Shown here: positions 10,204-20,682 of the stretch, one piece after another | How positions within the stretch are numbered: position 1 is the first letter of the stretch | Layout: each line of letters starts with the position of its first letter | Assembly (NCBI GenBank): GCA_016706225.1 | Contig: JADJKB010000021.1 | Span: 620,001-684,000, forward strand | From: Myxococcales bacterium | GTDB taxonomy: Bacteria; Myxococcota_A; Polyangia; Polyangiales; Polyangiaceae | Reading direction: 5' to 3' | Length of the DNA: 64,000 nucleotides | The notes under the pieces: model-generated | Told to the model about the DNA's origin: nothing | The model's database searches: none | Seen by the model: only the letters and a program-made list of their open reading frames with translations | Made by a program: the position numbers and the translations under genes

Positions 10204-11327
10204 ACCTGCGCCCCTGGGTCATCGCGAAGAAGGAGCTGCTGCAGCTTCGCCGCGACCGCATGACGCTGGCCATGATGCTGGTCCTGCCGGTGATGCAGCT
10301 CCTGCTCTTCGGCTACGCGATCAACACCGACGTTCGCCACATTCCGACAGTGGTCTACGACCAGGATCAGAGCGCTCAGTCCCGCGATCTGGCCCAGAGC
10401 CTGCGCGCCACGGGCTTCTACGACCTGGTGGGCGAGGTGCGCGACTACTCGGAAATCGAACATGCGCTGCGCGCGGGCCGCGCTCGCGTGGCGCTGGTAA
10501 TCCCCACACAGTACTCCAGCGACCTCGTCCGAGGGCGCCCCACCCAGGTTCAGCTGGTGATCGATGGCTCCGATCCGCAGACCGTCGCCAGCGCCACGAA
10601 CACGGCCGCGTCGATGGTCGCCGCGCGCAGCAGCGAGCTCCTGGTGACGCGCCTCGCACGACAGGGTGCGGGTGCACCCGGACAGCCGATCCAGCTCGAG
10701 CCCAGCACCTGGTACAACCCTGATCTCCGCACGGCCATCTACATCGTGCCCGGGCTCGTCGGTGTGATCCTGACGATGACCATGGTGATGCTCACCGCGA
10801 TGGCCATCGCGCGCGAGCGCGAGCGCGGCACGCTCGAACAGCTCATCGTCTCGCCGGTCAAGAACCTCGAGCTGGTGGTCGGCAAGATCGCCCCGTACAT
10901 CGTCATCGGTTATGCCCAGATGACCCTCATCTTGCTGGCAGGACGGGTCGTCTTCGACGTGCCCCTGGTGGGGTCCCTCGGCATGCTCTACGCGCTGTCC
11001 TTCGTCTTCATCGCGGCCAACCTCGCCCTCGGGCTCTTTTTTTCGACCCTGGCCAAGACGCAGCAGCAAGCCATGCAGATGTCGTTCTTCTTCTTGCTGC
11101 CGAACATCCTCTTGTCCGGCTTCATGTTCCCGTTCGAAGCCATGCCGCGGCCAGCGCAGTGGTTGTCCCAAGCGCTGCCGCTCACCCATTTCCTCCGCAT
11201 CGTGCGCGGTATCACGCTCCGCGGAGCGACCTTCGCGGACCTGTCGTCGGAGCTGCTCGCCATGACGGCAATCCTGGCGGTCCTGGTGACGGTCGCCTCC
11301 CTGCGTTTCAGCAAGAAACTGGCCTGA
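10200..11327 (+). CDS. ABC-2 type permease
   Basis: 375 residues with the ABC-2 membrane topology: one N-terminal helix (TLAMMLVLPVMQLLLFGYAI), a large extracytoplasmic loop of about 140 residues, then five helices (IYIVPGLVGVILTMTMVMLT, YIVIGYAQMTLILLAG, MLYALSFVFIAANLALG, MSFFFLLPNILLSGFMFPF and a C-terminal one). RERERGTLEQLIVSPV between helices is the conserved ABC-2 coupling segment. It forms the inner-membrane channel with the ATPase and adaptor before it. It resembles YbhS/YbhR-type permeases; here a single permease gene is present, so a homodimer is expected. Confidence 0.94.
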   Translation: MNLRPWVIAKKELLQLRRDRMTLAMMLVLPVMQLLLFGYAINTDVRHIPTVVYDQDQSAQSRDLAQSLRATGFYDLVGEVRDYSEIEHALRAGRARVALVIPTQYSSDLVRGRPTQVQLVIDGSDPQTVASATNTAASMVAARSSELLVTRLARQGAGAPGQPIQLEPSTWYNPDLRTAIYIVPGLVGVILTMTMVMLTAMAIARERERGTLEQLIVSPVKNLELVVGKIAPYIVIGYAQMTLILLAGRVVFDVPLVGSLGMLYALSFVFIAANLALGLFFSTLAKTQQQAMQMSFFFLLPNILLSGFMFPFEAMPRPAQWLSQALPLTHFLRIVRGITLRGATFADLSSELLAMTAILAVLVTVASLRFSKKLA

Positions 11328-11329
11328 TC

Positions 11330-11968
11330 ATGCCCCGACCTCGAAGTGACATCGAGCCTCGCATCGTCCACGCAGCGCGGCGCCGTTTCCTGACCGACGG
11401 CGTCGACGGCGCGACGCTCCGGAACATCGCGAAGGACGCCGGCACCAGCATCGGCATGATCTACTACTACTTCCCGACCAAGGACGACCTGTTCCTGGCC
11501 GTCGTCGAGGAGGTCTACGGAAAGGTCCTGGTCGAACTGGAGGAGGCGCTCGCCCGCGAAGCCTCGTTCGAAGCCAGAATCGGCCAGGTGTATCAGCGCA
11601 TCGGCGCCCTGGCTCACGACGAGCTCGACGTATTTCGGCTCGTCGTGCGAGAGGCGATGGTGTCGTCGGACCGGCTCGACCACCTGCTCGATCGCTTCAA
11701 GCGAGGCCACATCGGCCTGATGTTGAAGGCCGTCGCCGAAGGGATGGGCGCAGGCGACCTGGACACCTCGCTTCACCCGGCCGTCATGGTCATGGCGACG
11801 TTCGCGCTGGGCATCGCGCCGCAAATGATCCGCCGCATCGCAGTCGACCGCGTGCAGTGGTTGGAGCTCCCCCCAAGTGGCGAGTTCGCAGCCGAACTGG
11901 TGCGGGTGCTGCTGCATGGCATCGCAAAAAAGCCCGAAGCTTCGTCCAATCCGGAGGCAAGAAAATGA
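11330..11968 (+). CDS. TetR-family transcriptional regulator
   Basis: 212 residues from ATG 11330, two bases after the permease stop; the open frame upstream overlaps the permease and is not used. The N-terminal helix-turn-helix is clear: IVHAARRRFLTDGVDGATLRNIAKDAG with SIGMIYYYFPTKDDLF. The C-terminal two-thirds are the helical ligand-binding and dimerisation domain, with no further recognisable motif. Embedded between permease and TolC genes, it is expected to repress the operon until an exported compound binds; the operator was not identified. Confidence 0.93.
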   Translation: MPRPRSDIEPRIVHAARRRFLTDGVDGATLRNIAKDAGTSIGMIYYYFPTKDDLFLAVVEEVYGKVLVELEEALAREASFEARIGQVYQRIGALAHDELDVFRLVVREAMVSSDRLDHLLDRFKRGHIGLMLKAVAEGMGAGDLDTSLHPAVMVMATFALGIAPQMIRRIAVDRVQWLELPPSGEFAAELVRVLLHGIAKKPEASSNPEARK

Positions 11969-13476
11969 TCCGATTCGTCCGCTGTTCCTTGCTGCTCGTG
12001 GGGCTGCTTGGTTCCAACCTGGTCTCGAACGAGGCGCTCGCACAGGAGACTCCGACGCCTCCCCTGCCCGTACCGGACGAGCGCGCGGCGCCCCCTGCCG
12101 CCGACGAGCTCGCGTCACGACTGGCGAACCTCAGCGCGCGCCCGGGCGGGCTGACCGCGAGTGAGGTGGGCCGACGCGCCACCTTGAACAGTCAGGAAGT
12201 TCGGGCGCGGCAGGCGGAAATCGCGGCCGCCAGCGCCGAGCTCGACAAGGCCTTCGCGGGCTGGTTTCCGCGTCTCACGTTGACCGCGCGCTACACGCAC
12301 CTGTCACCCGTCGACAGCCAGAGCCTCGGCCCCGGCAACGCGAACTTGGTAGCCACACCCGCGCCCGCCGGGCCCCTACCTCCCGGTGCGCCCCTGGTTG
12401 CAATCCCAGGCTCCGCGCTCTCGTTTCCCAGCGTTCAGGATCAGTACACGCTGCAGGCCTCGCTCTTGGTCCCGGTCTCGGACTACTTCCTGCGCATCAG
12501 CCAGGCTCAGGCTGCGGCCGAGCACGGGAGAAGCGCCGCCGACCTCGTGCATCGTGCGGCTCGCTTGAACGCGAGCGCCGACGCCAAGCTCGTCTACTAC
12601 GGTTGGGCAAGAGCCAAGCTGTCACACGAAGTCGCCCGGCAGAACCTGACCCGTGCCAAGACCCATCGCGACGCCGCCAAGACCCTGCTCGAGCTCGACC
12701 GCGGCTCGAAGGCCGACGTATTGCGCTCCGAGTCACTGGTCGCGAGCGCCGAGCTGCTGGTCGAGCGAGCTCGTAATCTCACCGAGCTGACTGAAGACCG
12801 CCTGCGGACCCTGCTCAGGGATCCGGCAACGGCCCGCTACGAGATCGGTGAGGATCTCCTCGGACAAGCCTCGCCCCCCAAGGAGCGCTCCAGCTTCTCT
12901 TCACTCTACGCCGAGGCCCAGAGACAACGCCTGGAGCTGAAGGCCCTGGAAAAAGCCGGGCTCTCCTTGGCGCAGCAGAAACGCGCCGTGAAGAGCACGG
13001 GGTACCCCCGCCTGGATGCGTTCGGAAACGCCTATTACGCCAATCCAAACCAGCGCTACGTGCCTCAGAAAAAGGAGTGGCACGCAACCTGGGATGTTGG
13101 TCTGCAGCTCACGTGGACACCCAACGACGTGCTCGGCGCGAACGCAGCAAGCGCTGGGCTCGACGCGCAGGCCGCGAAGCTGGGCGCACAAAAAGAGCAG
13201 CTCAGGGATGCCCTGCGCGCCGAGGTCTTCGACGCCTCCCAAGCACTCGCCGAGGCTCGTGTTGCCATCAGCACGGCGGAGCGAGGCGCGAAAGCAGCCG
13301 AAGAGGCCTACCGGGCCCGCGCGGAGCAGTTCAAACTGGGACGTGCCTCCAGCCTCGAGCTGACCGACGCAGAAGCGGAGTTGCTGAACGCCCGGCTGGA
13401 GGTCATCAACGCGCGTGTGGGACTGCGGATCGCGCGTGTCAAGCTCGACCACGCCCTCGGTCGGGACGCACGCTGA
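11965..13476 (+). CDS. TolC-family outer membrane efflux protein
   Basis: 503 residues from ATG 11965, which overlaps the TetR stop and follows GGAGG at 11953-11957. Signal peptide ends NEALAQE. Two related long helical halves carry TolC-type coiled coils (residues about 80-110 and 190-330; 340-500), with a strand-forming segment in each half (FPRLTLTARYTHLSP; TGYPRLDAFGNAYYANP). The C-terminal half contains FKLGRASSLELTDAEAELLNAR, characteristic of the family. It supplies the outer-membrane exit duct for the adaptor and ABC transporter encoded upstream, completing the tripartite system. It ends four bases from the convergent isomerase gene. Confidence 0.93.
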   Translation: MIRFVRCSLLLVGLLGSNLVSNEALAQETPTPPLPVPDERAAPPAADELASRLANLSARPGGLTASEVGRRATLNSQEVRARQAEIAAASAELDKAFAGWFPRLTLTARYTHLSPVDSQSLGPGNANLVATPAPAGPLPPGAPLVAIPGSALSFPSVQDQYTLQASLLVPVSDYFLRISQAQAAAEHGRSAADLVHRAARLNASADAKLVYYGWARAKLSHEVARQNLTRAKTHRDAAKTLLELDRGSKADVLRSESLVASAELLVERARNLTELTEDRLRTLLRDPATARYEIGEDLLGQASPPKERSSFSSLYAEAQRQRLELKALEKAGLSLAQQKRAVKSTGYPRLDAFGNAYYANPNQRYVPQKKEWHATWDVGLQLTWTPNDVLGANAASAGLDAQAAKLGAQKEQLRDALRAEVFDASQALAEARVAISTAERGAKAAEEAYRARAEQFKLGRASSLELTDAEAELLNARLEVINARVGLRIARVKLDHALGRDAR

Positions 13477-13480
13477 GTGC

Positions 13481-13912
13481 TCAGCGCTCGCGCTCGTGGA
13501 TGGCGGCGAGGCTCGCGTCCTCGGTGCCCCCGTAGTCCTCACTGAACCAGGCATCCAGGATCTCGCCCGCGACCTGCTCGCTCGTGCTGCGTAGCGAGAG
13601 CGCCAAGACGTTGGCGTCATTCCATTTGCGCGCGCCGCGTGCGGTCTCCGCGTCGCCACAGAGTGCCGCCCGGATCCCCCGGACCTTGTTGGCTGCGATG
13701 GACACGCCGGTGCCCGTGAAACAACAAACGATGCCGCAGTCATTCCGGCCGGCCACGACCCCATCCGCGATTTCCAGCGCGGTAATTGCCCACGGCTCGT
13801 CCACGCCCGCCGCCCGACCGAAGCGGGTCACGACATGTCCTCGTTCCTCGAGCCAGCGGCGGATGGCCGTGATCAGGTGGGTGTCCTCGTCGGCTCCTAG
13901 CGCAACTCGCAT
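13481..13912 (-). CDS. rpiB: RpiB/LacA/LacB family sugar-phosphate isomerase
   Basis: 143 residues from the ATG at 13912, chosen because MRVALGADEDTHLI is the family N-terminus. Contains CFTGTGVSIAANKVRGIRAA and WNDANVLALSLR, the RpiB signature with the active-site Cys before TGTG and the phosphate-binding NK/ND segments. The canonical form is CGTGxG, so CFTGTG is a subfamily variant. RpiB interconverts ribose-5-phosphate and ribulose-5-phosphate; some members act on other aldoses. It is convergent with the TolC gene. Confidence 0.88.
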   Translation of the reverse strand: MRVALGADEDTHLITAIRRWLEERGHVVTRFGRAAGVDEPWAITALEIADGVVAGRNDCGIVCCFTGTGVSIAANKVRGIRAALCGDAETARGARKWNDANVLALSLRSTSEQVAGEILDAWFSEDYGGTEDASLAAIHERER

Positions 13913-13979
13913 GGGCCCACAGCATACCTCGATGCGATGTAGCCCGAACGCACGCAGACGGACTAGGCTCGCGCTCGCC

Positions 13980-14732
13980 ATGAAGCTCCGTGTTTGGGCC
14001 GCGCTCGCCTTCCTGGCCTGCGCCTCCGCCTGTGATCGCGCTGAACCGCCCAAGGGTCCGGGAGGGCCGACGGGCGTCGCCAGCGACACCCCTCCGCGTC
14101 GCGAGCGGCGACTCACCAAACCGACACGCCGGCCGACGAACAGCCCTCCGCCGCCAGCTTCGAGCGACGCTTCGAAGACGGATGGCGGCGGAGCGCCGGA
14201 AGTGCTGGATGGCGGTGCTGATGCGACGGCGGCTGCCGCGCTCGTGCCGCCCGCGCTGCTCGGGCCGGACGGGAAGCCGTTGCCTCAGACCGACGTCGAA
14301 CCCACCACGAGCTCACCCTGGTTCGAGGCCGGTGTGCGCGCCGTCTTCCGGGCCATTGTCGGGGACGACCCCGCGATTGCCGAGCCCTTCTTTTTCCCGC
14401 TGGCTGGGTACCAACAAGTCAAAGACGTACAAGACCCGAAGCGCGACTGGGAGCGCCGACTGATCGCGCACTTTCGGCGCGACGTGCACGACTATCACAA
14501 ACGCTTGGGCAACCAGGCAGCCGGCGCGCGCTTCATTGGTCTCGAGCTTCCGAAGGGCAAGACCCGCTGGATGAAACCGCATACCGAGGGCAACAAGCTC
14601 GGCTACTTTCGCGTGACTCACTCTCGACTTCGATACGAAACGGGCGACGGCAAGCCGGCCTCACTCGAGGTCACGAGCCTGATCTCGTGGCGCGGAGAGT
14701 GGTACTTGGTGCACCTCAATGGGTTCGAGTGA
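13980..14732 (+). CDS. Lipoprotein of unknown function
   Basis: 250 residues from ATG 13980, which starts the signal peptide LAFLACASAC. A 70-residue low-complexity Pro/Ser/Asp linker follows. The C-terminal 150 residues are compact: WFEAGVRAVFRAIVGDDPAIAEPFFFPL, RDWERRLIAHFRRDVHDYHK and a terminal WRGEWYLVHLNGFE. The WYLVHL ending is reminiscent of SnoaL/NTF2-like folds, but I cannot assign a family. The gene is divergent from rpiB with a 67-base gap. Confidence 0.8.
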   Translation: MKLRVWAALAFLACASACDRAEPPKGPGGPTGVASDTPPRRERRLTKPTRRPTNSPPPPASSDASKTDGGGAPEVLDGGADATAAAALVPPALLGPDGKPLPQTDVEPTTSSPWFEAGVRAVFRAIVGDDPAIAEPFFFPLAGYQQVKDVQDPKRDWERRLIAHFRRDVHDYHKRLGNQAAGARFIGLELPKGKTRWMKPHTEGNKLGYFRVTHSRLRYETGDGKPASLEVTSLISWRGEWYLVHLNGFE

Positions 14733-14762
14733 CGCTGAGCGCTCGGCTCTGAAAACTCCGTC

Positions 14763-15275
14763 TCACTCGCCGTCGCTGCGCTTCGGGAAGGCACTGCCCG
14801 AGCGGACCTGAGCGCGACACGCCACGCAATAGTAGTACCCGCAGTCCGGGTCGAGATGCACGTGCTGATACCCACGGCACGCCGAGCAACGCTGCTCCCC
14901 GAACGCCGCCTCCGCCAGGCCTATGCGCTCGAAGTCGCTGCGCGTCACGATGCCCGACAGCTGCGCATCGGACATCACCAAGAGCGAGCCAACGCCGTGC
15001 TCCGCCATGTGGGCCGCCGCCTCGGCCATGATGGCGTCAGCATCCACCGACACGGGCGGTGAGTGCATCAGCGTCGAGACTTCGGCCACAAGGGAGGCAC
15101 GCTCCAGATCGCAGATGCACACGACTCCGATCGCCCGCCCGTCGACACACACAGGAAGGTGAGTGATCGCATGCTCTTTCGTGAACGCGAGGGCGTCGAT
15201 CACGCGCATCGTCGGCGCGATGCCTAGCACCGCTTTTGTCATCACGTCTCGGACCCGCGTCAACCCTGTTGCCAT
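14763..15275 (-). CDS. CBS-domain pair with C-terminal zinc-ribbon-like module
   Basis: 170 residues. Two CBS motifs: VRDVMTKAVLGIAPTMRVIDA with HLPVCVDGRAIGVVCICDLER, and LMHSPPVSVDADAIMAEA with GSLLVMSDAQLSGIVTRSDFER. The last 45 residues carry CSACRGYQHV and CGYYYCVACRAQV, two CxxC-type knuckles plus an extra Cys, resembling a zinc ribbon. CBS pairs bind adenosyl ligands and act as energy or redox sensors; the Cys module could bind Zn or respond to redox (inference). A Shine-Dalgarno-like AAGGAGAGGGG precedes the start. It lies 24 bases after another CBS gene, as an operon. Confidence 0.88.
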   Translation of the reverse strand: MATGLTRVRDVMTKAVLGIAPTMRVIDALAFTKEHAITHLPVCVDGRAIGVVCICDLERASLVAEVSTLMHSPPVSVDADAIMAEAAAHMAEHGVGSLLVMSDAQLSGIVTRSDFERIGLAEAAFGEQRCSACRGYQHVHLDPDCGYYYCVACRAQVRSGSAFPKRSDGE

Positions 15276-15299
15276 TCGCCGTCCCCTCTCCTTGTTTCC

Positions 15300-16037
15300 T
15301 CAATCGGTCTGGGTGGGAGCGGGCGCAGAGAGCGCCTGCGCCATCAGTGATTCGGCGATCGCTTCCCGCTGATCAGCCAGCGTCACGAGCGCCGCTCGAA
15401 AGCGGAGCCCGGAGTAGAGCTCGATGATGCGCCGGAGCAGCGGCTGGTCGTCTTGTGGGCGCGACAACAGGTCGTGGAGTCGCGTACGGACGTTGTGTGC
15501 AGTCTCCGCCCACACCACGCGCTCCTCCAAGTTCCGCCCACCGCGGATCAGCACGAGCACGCCAGGACCGTTCGGCGCGCCACCAACTCGATCGAGCTCG
15601 AGCAGCGTGTCGTCGGTCCACGAAACTCCTCGCGCCTTGTCCCAATGAGGGAAGGTCGCCGGATGAAACGCGGGCATACCGAGGAGCCCTCGAACCAGAT
15701 CGAGCGACGAAGCCACACCCACCGCCCGACCCTTCGCATCCACGACAACGACACGATGCACGCCGCCGTCCGCTGCGGCCCGAGCCGCGTCTTCGATGCT
15801 GGCCGTGGCCGGTACGGTCACCGCCGGAACGGTCATGCAGGCAGCGACCGTCCCGGGTGCCGGAGTCCGCAAGAGGTCGCGCATCGATACCACTCCGATG
15901 GGTCGCTTGGCCGCGTCGAGCACGGGCGCTCCCGTGATGCCCAGACCCAAGATGTAACCGAGCGCCTCGCTGGTGCCATCACCCGAGCGCAGGCTGAAGA
16001 GCTCAGCGTTCATCACTTCACTCACGGTCCTCGGCAT
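15300..16037 (-). CDS. CBS-domain protein with C-terminal extension
   Basis: 245 residues from ATG 16037, which follows a GGAG ribosome site; the frame upstream lacks coding signs. CBS pair in the first 125 residues (VSEVMNAELFSLRSGDGTSEA, GAPVLDAAKRPIGVVSMRDLL; ACMTVPAVTVPATASIEDAA, HRVVVVDAKGRAVGVASSLDLV). The C-terminal 110 residues (VSWTDDTLLELDRVGG ... GVLVLIRGGRNLEERVVW) are an unrecognised alpha/beta domain. Adenosyl-ligand sensing is the known role of CBS pairs; the effector part is unknown. First gene of a two-gene minus-strand operon. Confidence 0.87.
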   Translation of the reverse strand: MPRTVSEVMNAELFSLRSGDGTSEALGYILGLGITGAPVLDAAKRPIGVVSMRDLLRTPAPGTVAACMTVPAVTVPATASIEDAARAAADGGVHRVVVVDAKGRAVGVASSLDLVRGLLGMPAFHPATFPHWDKARGVSWTDDTLLELDRVGGAPNGPGVLVLIRGGRNLEERVVWAETAHNVRTRLHDLLSRPQDDQPLLRRIIELYSGLRFRAALVTLADQREAIAESLMAQALSAPAPTQTD

Positions 16038-16248
16038 GACATGTCTCCTTACGGAACTATCCAAGTCGCAACCGCGAAACGAGCAGATGGGTTCCAGTGA
16101 GGTGGGCAGCAAGCGCCATTCCACGCACCGATCCACGTCGAATTTCATGTTCGGCGGCGTGTGCCAGCGCAATCCCTGCAGCGATTCCCGACGCTGCGGC
16201 AACGCCTGCGCTGGCCCGAGCTCGGCCACCGCCTCGGAACCATCGCCG

Positions 16249-17085
16249 CTACGTCAGAGCCCGCACCGGAACGCGCTGATGTTCATGCCCGAGCACCTCG
16301 GGGCGGCCGACGATTTGAAAGCGCTCTCCCGCCTCGATGCGCACCTGCAGCTCCACTTGCGCTGAATGGTCTCGTGAGTCGACCCAGAGCTCCGGGCTCG
16401 GCGTGTCGACGGCTCCCTCCAAATCCCTGGCCAGATTCAAGAGCGCGCCCTGTGTCACGTCGACGCCGTAGGTGAGTGTCCACGGCTCGCTGTGCGCGGG
16501 AGTCCAGGCACTCAGGAGCTCGAGTGGGCCGAGCCGGGTGTGAATCGAGAGTGCGCTCGAGTTCCACTGCGTCGCGCCAATCTGCCGCTTCGCGCGATAC
16601 ACCGCCAAGCCGTACGCCTTGGTCAATCCCCCAAGCCCTTCGAGGTCCTCATCGGGCACCTGCGGAGCGAGGCTCGCCAAGTTGTGCGCCATCCAGGTTC
16701 CCGGCTCGTGCGTGGGGATCGCGATGAACATCGAGAGCGGGACCAACCCCGTGTGAGCGTCCTCGACCCGGAGCAGCGCGCGGGTGGACGCGGCGAGGCT
16801 GGAAGCGTCGGCGCCGAAACCGACGATGCCACCGGGCAGCTCCGCCCCGTCGAAGAACACCCAGCGCGGCATCGGCATGCCTTCGGGGCCGAACGTTGCG
16901 CCATCGAGCCTGCGCAGGAGCTCGAGCGTGGGCACGGATGAGAGCCGCAGGGGATCGAGCCACTCGGTCGCTCGGGACTGCAGTCCCAGCGCTTCGGCGT
17001 CGAACTGCCGCTGGTGCTCGGGGATCGCCACGACGAAGGGGCGAAGGCGGGTGAGCAACGCCTTGTTCCGGGGTTTGATCCTCAC
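16249..17085 (-). CDS. Unknown protein, tandem paralogue B
   Basis: 278 residues from GTG, overlapping the stop of its paralogue by 4 bases (GTGA). Shared with the upstream gene: TFGPEGMPMPRWVFFDGAELPGGIVGF (against TFGPHGLRMPRWAFYDCAELPGAVFGF), MFIAIPTHEPGTWMAHNLASL, a WNS/WRS segment and LGPLELLSAWTPAH against FAPLEVRSAWVPAH. No signal peptide, membrane helix or known catalytic motif is evident. The paralogues have diverged strongly but keep the same order of motifs, implying an ancient duplication and perhaps a heterodimer. Function unknown. Confidence 0.75.
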   Translation of the reverse strand: MRIKPRNKALLTRLRPFVVAIPEHQRQFDAEALGLQSRATEWLDPLRLSSVPTLELLRRLDGATFGPEGMPMPRWVFFDGAELPGGIVGFGADASSLAASTRALLRVEDAHTGLVPLSMFIAIPTHEPGTWMAHNLASLAPQVPDEDLEGLGGLTKAYGLAVYRAKRQIGATQWNSSALSIHTRLGPLELLSAWTPAHSEPWTLTYGVDVTQGALLNLARDLEGAVDTPSPELWVDSRDHSAQVELQVRIEAGERFQIVGRPEVLGHEHQRVPVRALT

Positions 17086-17873
17086 TTCGTTCTCCAGCGA
17101 GCCTGGGCCGAGCCGGCGTCGTCAACTCCACAGACGTCCAAGCGTGCGCCGGCTTCGAGTCGAACCTGGAGCCGCTCGAGCCCGAGGTGGTCCTCGGGAT
17201 CGACCGAGAACGCCCCTTCGCCCTCCGCCGTGCCACCCGCAAGCGCTCGTTCGATGCGAGCAGCGTCGACATCGAAGGCAAATACACAAGTCGCCGCGTG
17301 GGTGTGGGCGGGGACCCAAGCCGAGCGAACCTCCAGGGGCGCAAAGCGCGCATGAGCTGCCAGGCTGGGCGAGCGCCACTGCATGGTGCCGTGCACGCGG
17401 CGAGGCGAGAGCGCTCCGAGCGCCAGCGCCAGGGTCTCCACTCCGAGCTCGACGGCGTCCTCGCCGGGCGTGAGCTCGAACAAACTCGATATCGAGTAGA
17501 TGAGCCACTCCCCGGCTGTCACCATCGGGGTGGCCATGCACATCGAGAACGGAAACGTCTCCGTCGCCTCGGGCAGCAATGACCGAGTCTTGTCCGGCAA
17601 CACCGCCGGCGACCCGCTGAAACCAAACACGGCGCCCGGCAGCTCGGCGCAATCGTAGAACGCCCAGCGTGGCATGCGGAGCCCATGCGGGCCGAACGTC
17701 AGTTCGTCGAAACGCTCGAGCTGATCCAGCAGCGCCTGGCTCGCGCGGCGTGTCGGATCGTGCCACGCGAGCTCGGTGCGATGAAATCCGAGCGTGCGCT
17801 CCGCCAAGCGTGCCCGCAATCCGGGAGTTGCTACCACCCAGGGTTCGAGCTTCAACCCGCCGAACAGCGTCAC
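17082..17873 (-). CDS. Unknown protein, tandem paralogue A
   Basis: 263 residues from GTG. Same motif order as the downstream gene: MPRWAFYDCAELPG near residue 85, MCMATPMVTAGEWLIYSISSLFELTPGEDAVELG in the middle and a late LEVRSAWVPAHTHAATCVFAFDVDAARI. It ends with a segment rich in acidic and hydrophobic residues (LGLERLQVRLEAGARLDV) corresponding to AQVELQVRIEAGERFQI in the paralogue. I do not recognise the family. Translation of the two is probably coupled. Confidence 0.75.
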   Translation of the reverse strand: MTLFGGLKLEPWVVATPGLRARLAERTLGFHRTELAWHDPTRRASQALLDQLERFDELTFGPHGLRMPRWAFYDCAELPGAVFGFSGSPAVLPDKTRSLLPEATETFPFSMCMATPMVTAGEWLIYSISSLFELTPGEDAVELGVETLALALGALSPRRVHGTMQWRSPSLAAHARFAPLEVRSAWVPAHTHAATCVFAFDVDAARIERALAGGTAEGEGAFSVDPEDHLGLERLQVRLEAGARLDVCGVDDAGSAQARWRTK

Positions 17874-17926
17874 AAGCGCAGCTTACACCAGCTCTCCGGC
17901 CAACTCCCAACCTGACCGCGGAGTCG

Positions 17927-18268
17927 TCAGGGTTTGCAGCTGATGGAGACTTCGTGCACGTGACCGTTGACGCTGGTGGTGCGGGTCGTGACGGGCTGCC
18001 CCGCTTGCAGCTTCTTCATGTCCTCGTCCTTCAACGCAATCGCGTGCTCGTGGTCGCCGCCCTTGACGGCATAGGTGCCGCCAATGCCGCGCTTCACCCC
18101 GTCAGCCGGGATGTCCACGGTGTGGCCATGATTGCCAGACAACTCCACCAGCGTACCGTTCTGCACACACTTGCTGTCCGTTGCCGATGCCCCCTTGTCA
18201 CAGGCCACGGTGAGGGGTGCGAGGCTGAGTGAGGCGAGAGCGATTGAGAAGTGCAGCCAGTTCGTCAT
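17927..18268 (-). CDS. Small lipoprotein with three HxH motifs
   Basis: 113 residues from ATG after GGAGG. Lipobox LTVAC with Cys23. The mature part has three evenly spaced HxH motifs, each in a short strand: GNHGHTVDIP (His47, His49), GGDHEHAIALK (His73, His75) and NGHVHEVSIS (His103, His105). Cys34 and Cys111 bracket them and may form a disulfide. Segments between the motifs (DIPADGVKRGIGGTYAVKGG; LKDEDMKKLQAGQPV) look like repeated beta-turn-beta units. Transition-metal binding at the envelope is a reasonable inference. No metal transporter lies beside it. Confidence 0.82.
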   Translation of the reverse strand: MTNWLHFSIALASLSLAPLTVACDKGASATDSKCVQNGTLVELSGNHGHTVDIPADGVKRGIGGTYAVKGGDHEHAIALKDEDMKKLQAGQPVTTRTTSVNGHVHEVSISCKP

Positions 18269-18434
18269 GGGTTCCTCCAGAGTAGCCGTCGGATTGGTGC
18301 TTCACGAAGGAATTCTTGCGAAGGCCGTGCCGCCATGGGTCACGGCGGCGTCGAAGAGCAAACTTTGCGGGCGGTTTGCTACCGTGTCGCAAACGCTGCA
18401 TACCGTGGCAACACGGCAGCTCGGGCGTCCTGAC

Positions 18435-20153
<1,719 letters not shown>

Positions 20154-20224
20154 GCTCCGACCAACGCCCGAGACGCCCCTGATGACATGAGAGGCACGAG
20201 CCTACCAGCCCTGGCTCGACGATG

Positions 20225-20644
20225 TTACTCGTCCTCGAATAGCTCCTCTGCCGCCCGCAGCACGTCGACGTAGCTGATGATGCCCACCAGGGTCTGGCTC
20301 CCAGGGCGAACCACGGGGATGGCTCCTACCTTCTGGTCGATCATCATCTCCACGACCTCGGAGAGTGCTGTCTCCGGCGTGACGCTCAGAAGATCCGTGT
20401 TCATCACCGTCGAGATTGGCTGAGCGAGGCGCGCCTGAACGTCGGCGGGCCTTTCGAGCTCCAGCATGCTCGGCGCAAGGAATGTCCGGAGATCGCGATC
20501 ACTGACGATGCCCACCAGTTCCTCCCCGTCGACGATGGGGAGATGCCGAAAGTCGCTCTCGAACAGCGTCGCGATCACAGTCCGGATTGGCGTATTTGAC
20601 TGAGCAGTAGTCGGTTTCAGAGTCATGACGTCTTCGACGACCAT
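20225..20644 (-). CDS. CBS-domain protein
   Basis: 139 residues from ATG 20644, preceded by AAGGAAAG at a suitable distance. Essentially only a CBS pair: VEDVMTLKPTTAQSNTPIRTVIATL with HLPIVDGEELVGIVSDRDLR, then ISTVMNTDLLSVTPETALSEVVEMM with AIPVVRPGSQTLVGIISYVDVL. Stand-alone CBS pairs bind AMP, ATP or related ligands and often act by docking on other proteins. It is divergent from another CBS gene, and the 169-base region between them carries a good sigma-54-like element oriented toward this gene. An acidic tail (AAEELFEDE) ends the protein. Confidence 0.9.
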   Translation of the reverse strand: MVVEDVMTLKPTTAQSNTPIRTVIATLFESDFRHLPIVDGEELVGIVSDRDLRTFLAPSMLELERPADVQARLAQPISTVMNTDLLSVTPETALSEVVEMMIDQKVGAIPVVRPGSQTLVGIISYVDVLRAAEELFEDE

Positions 20645-20682
20645 CGTTTCTCGCTTTCCTTCGAGTGATAGCTCGACTGTGA

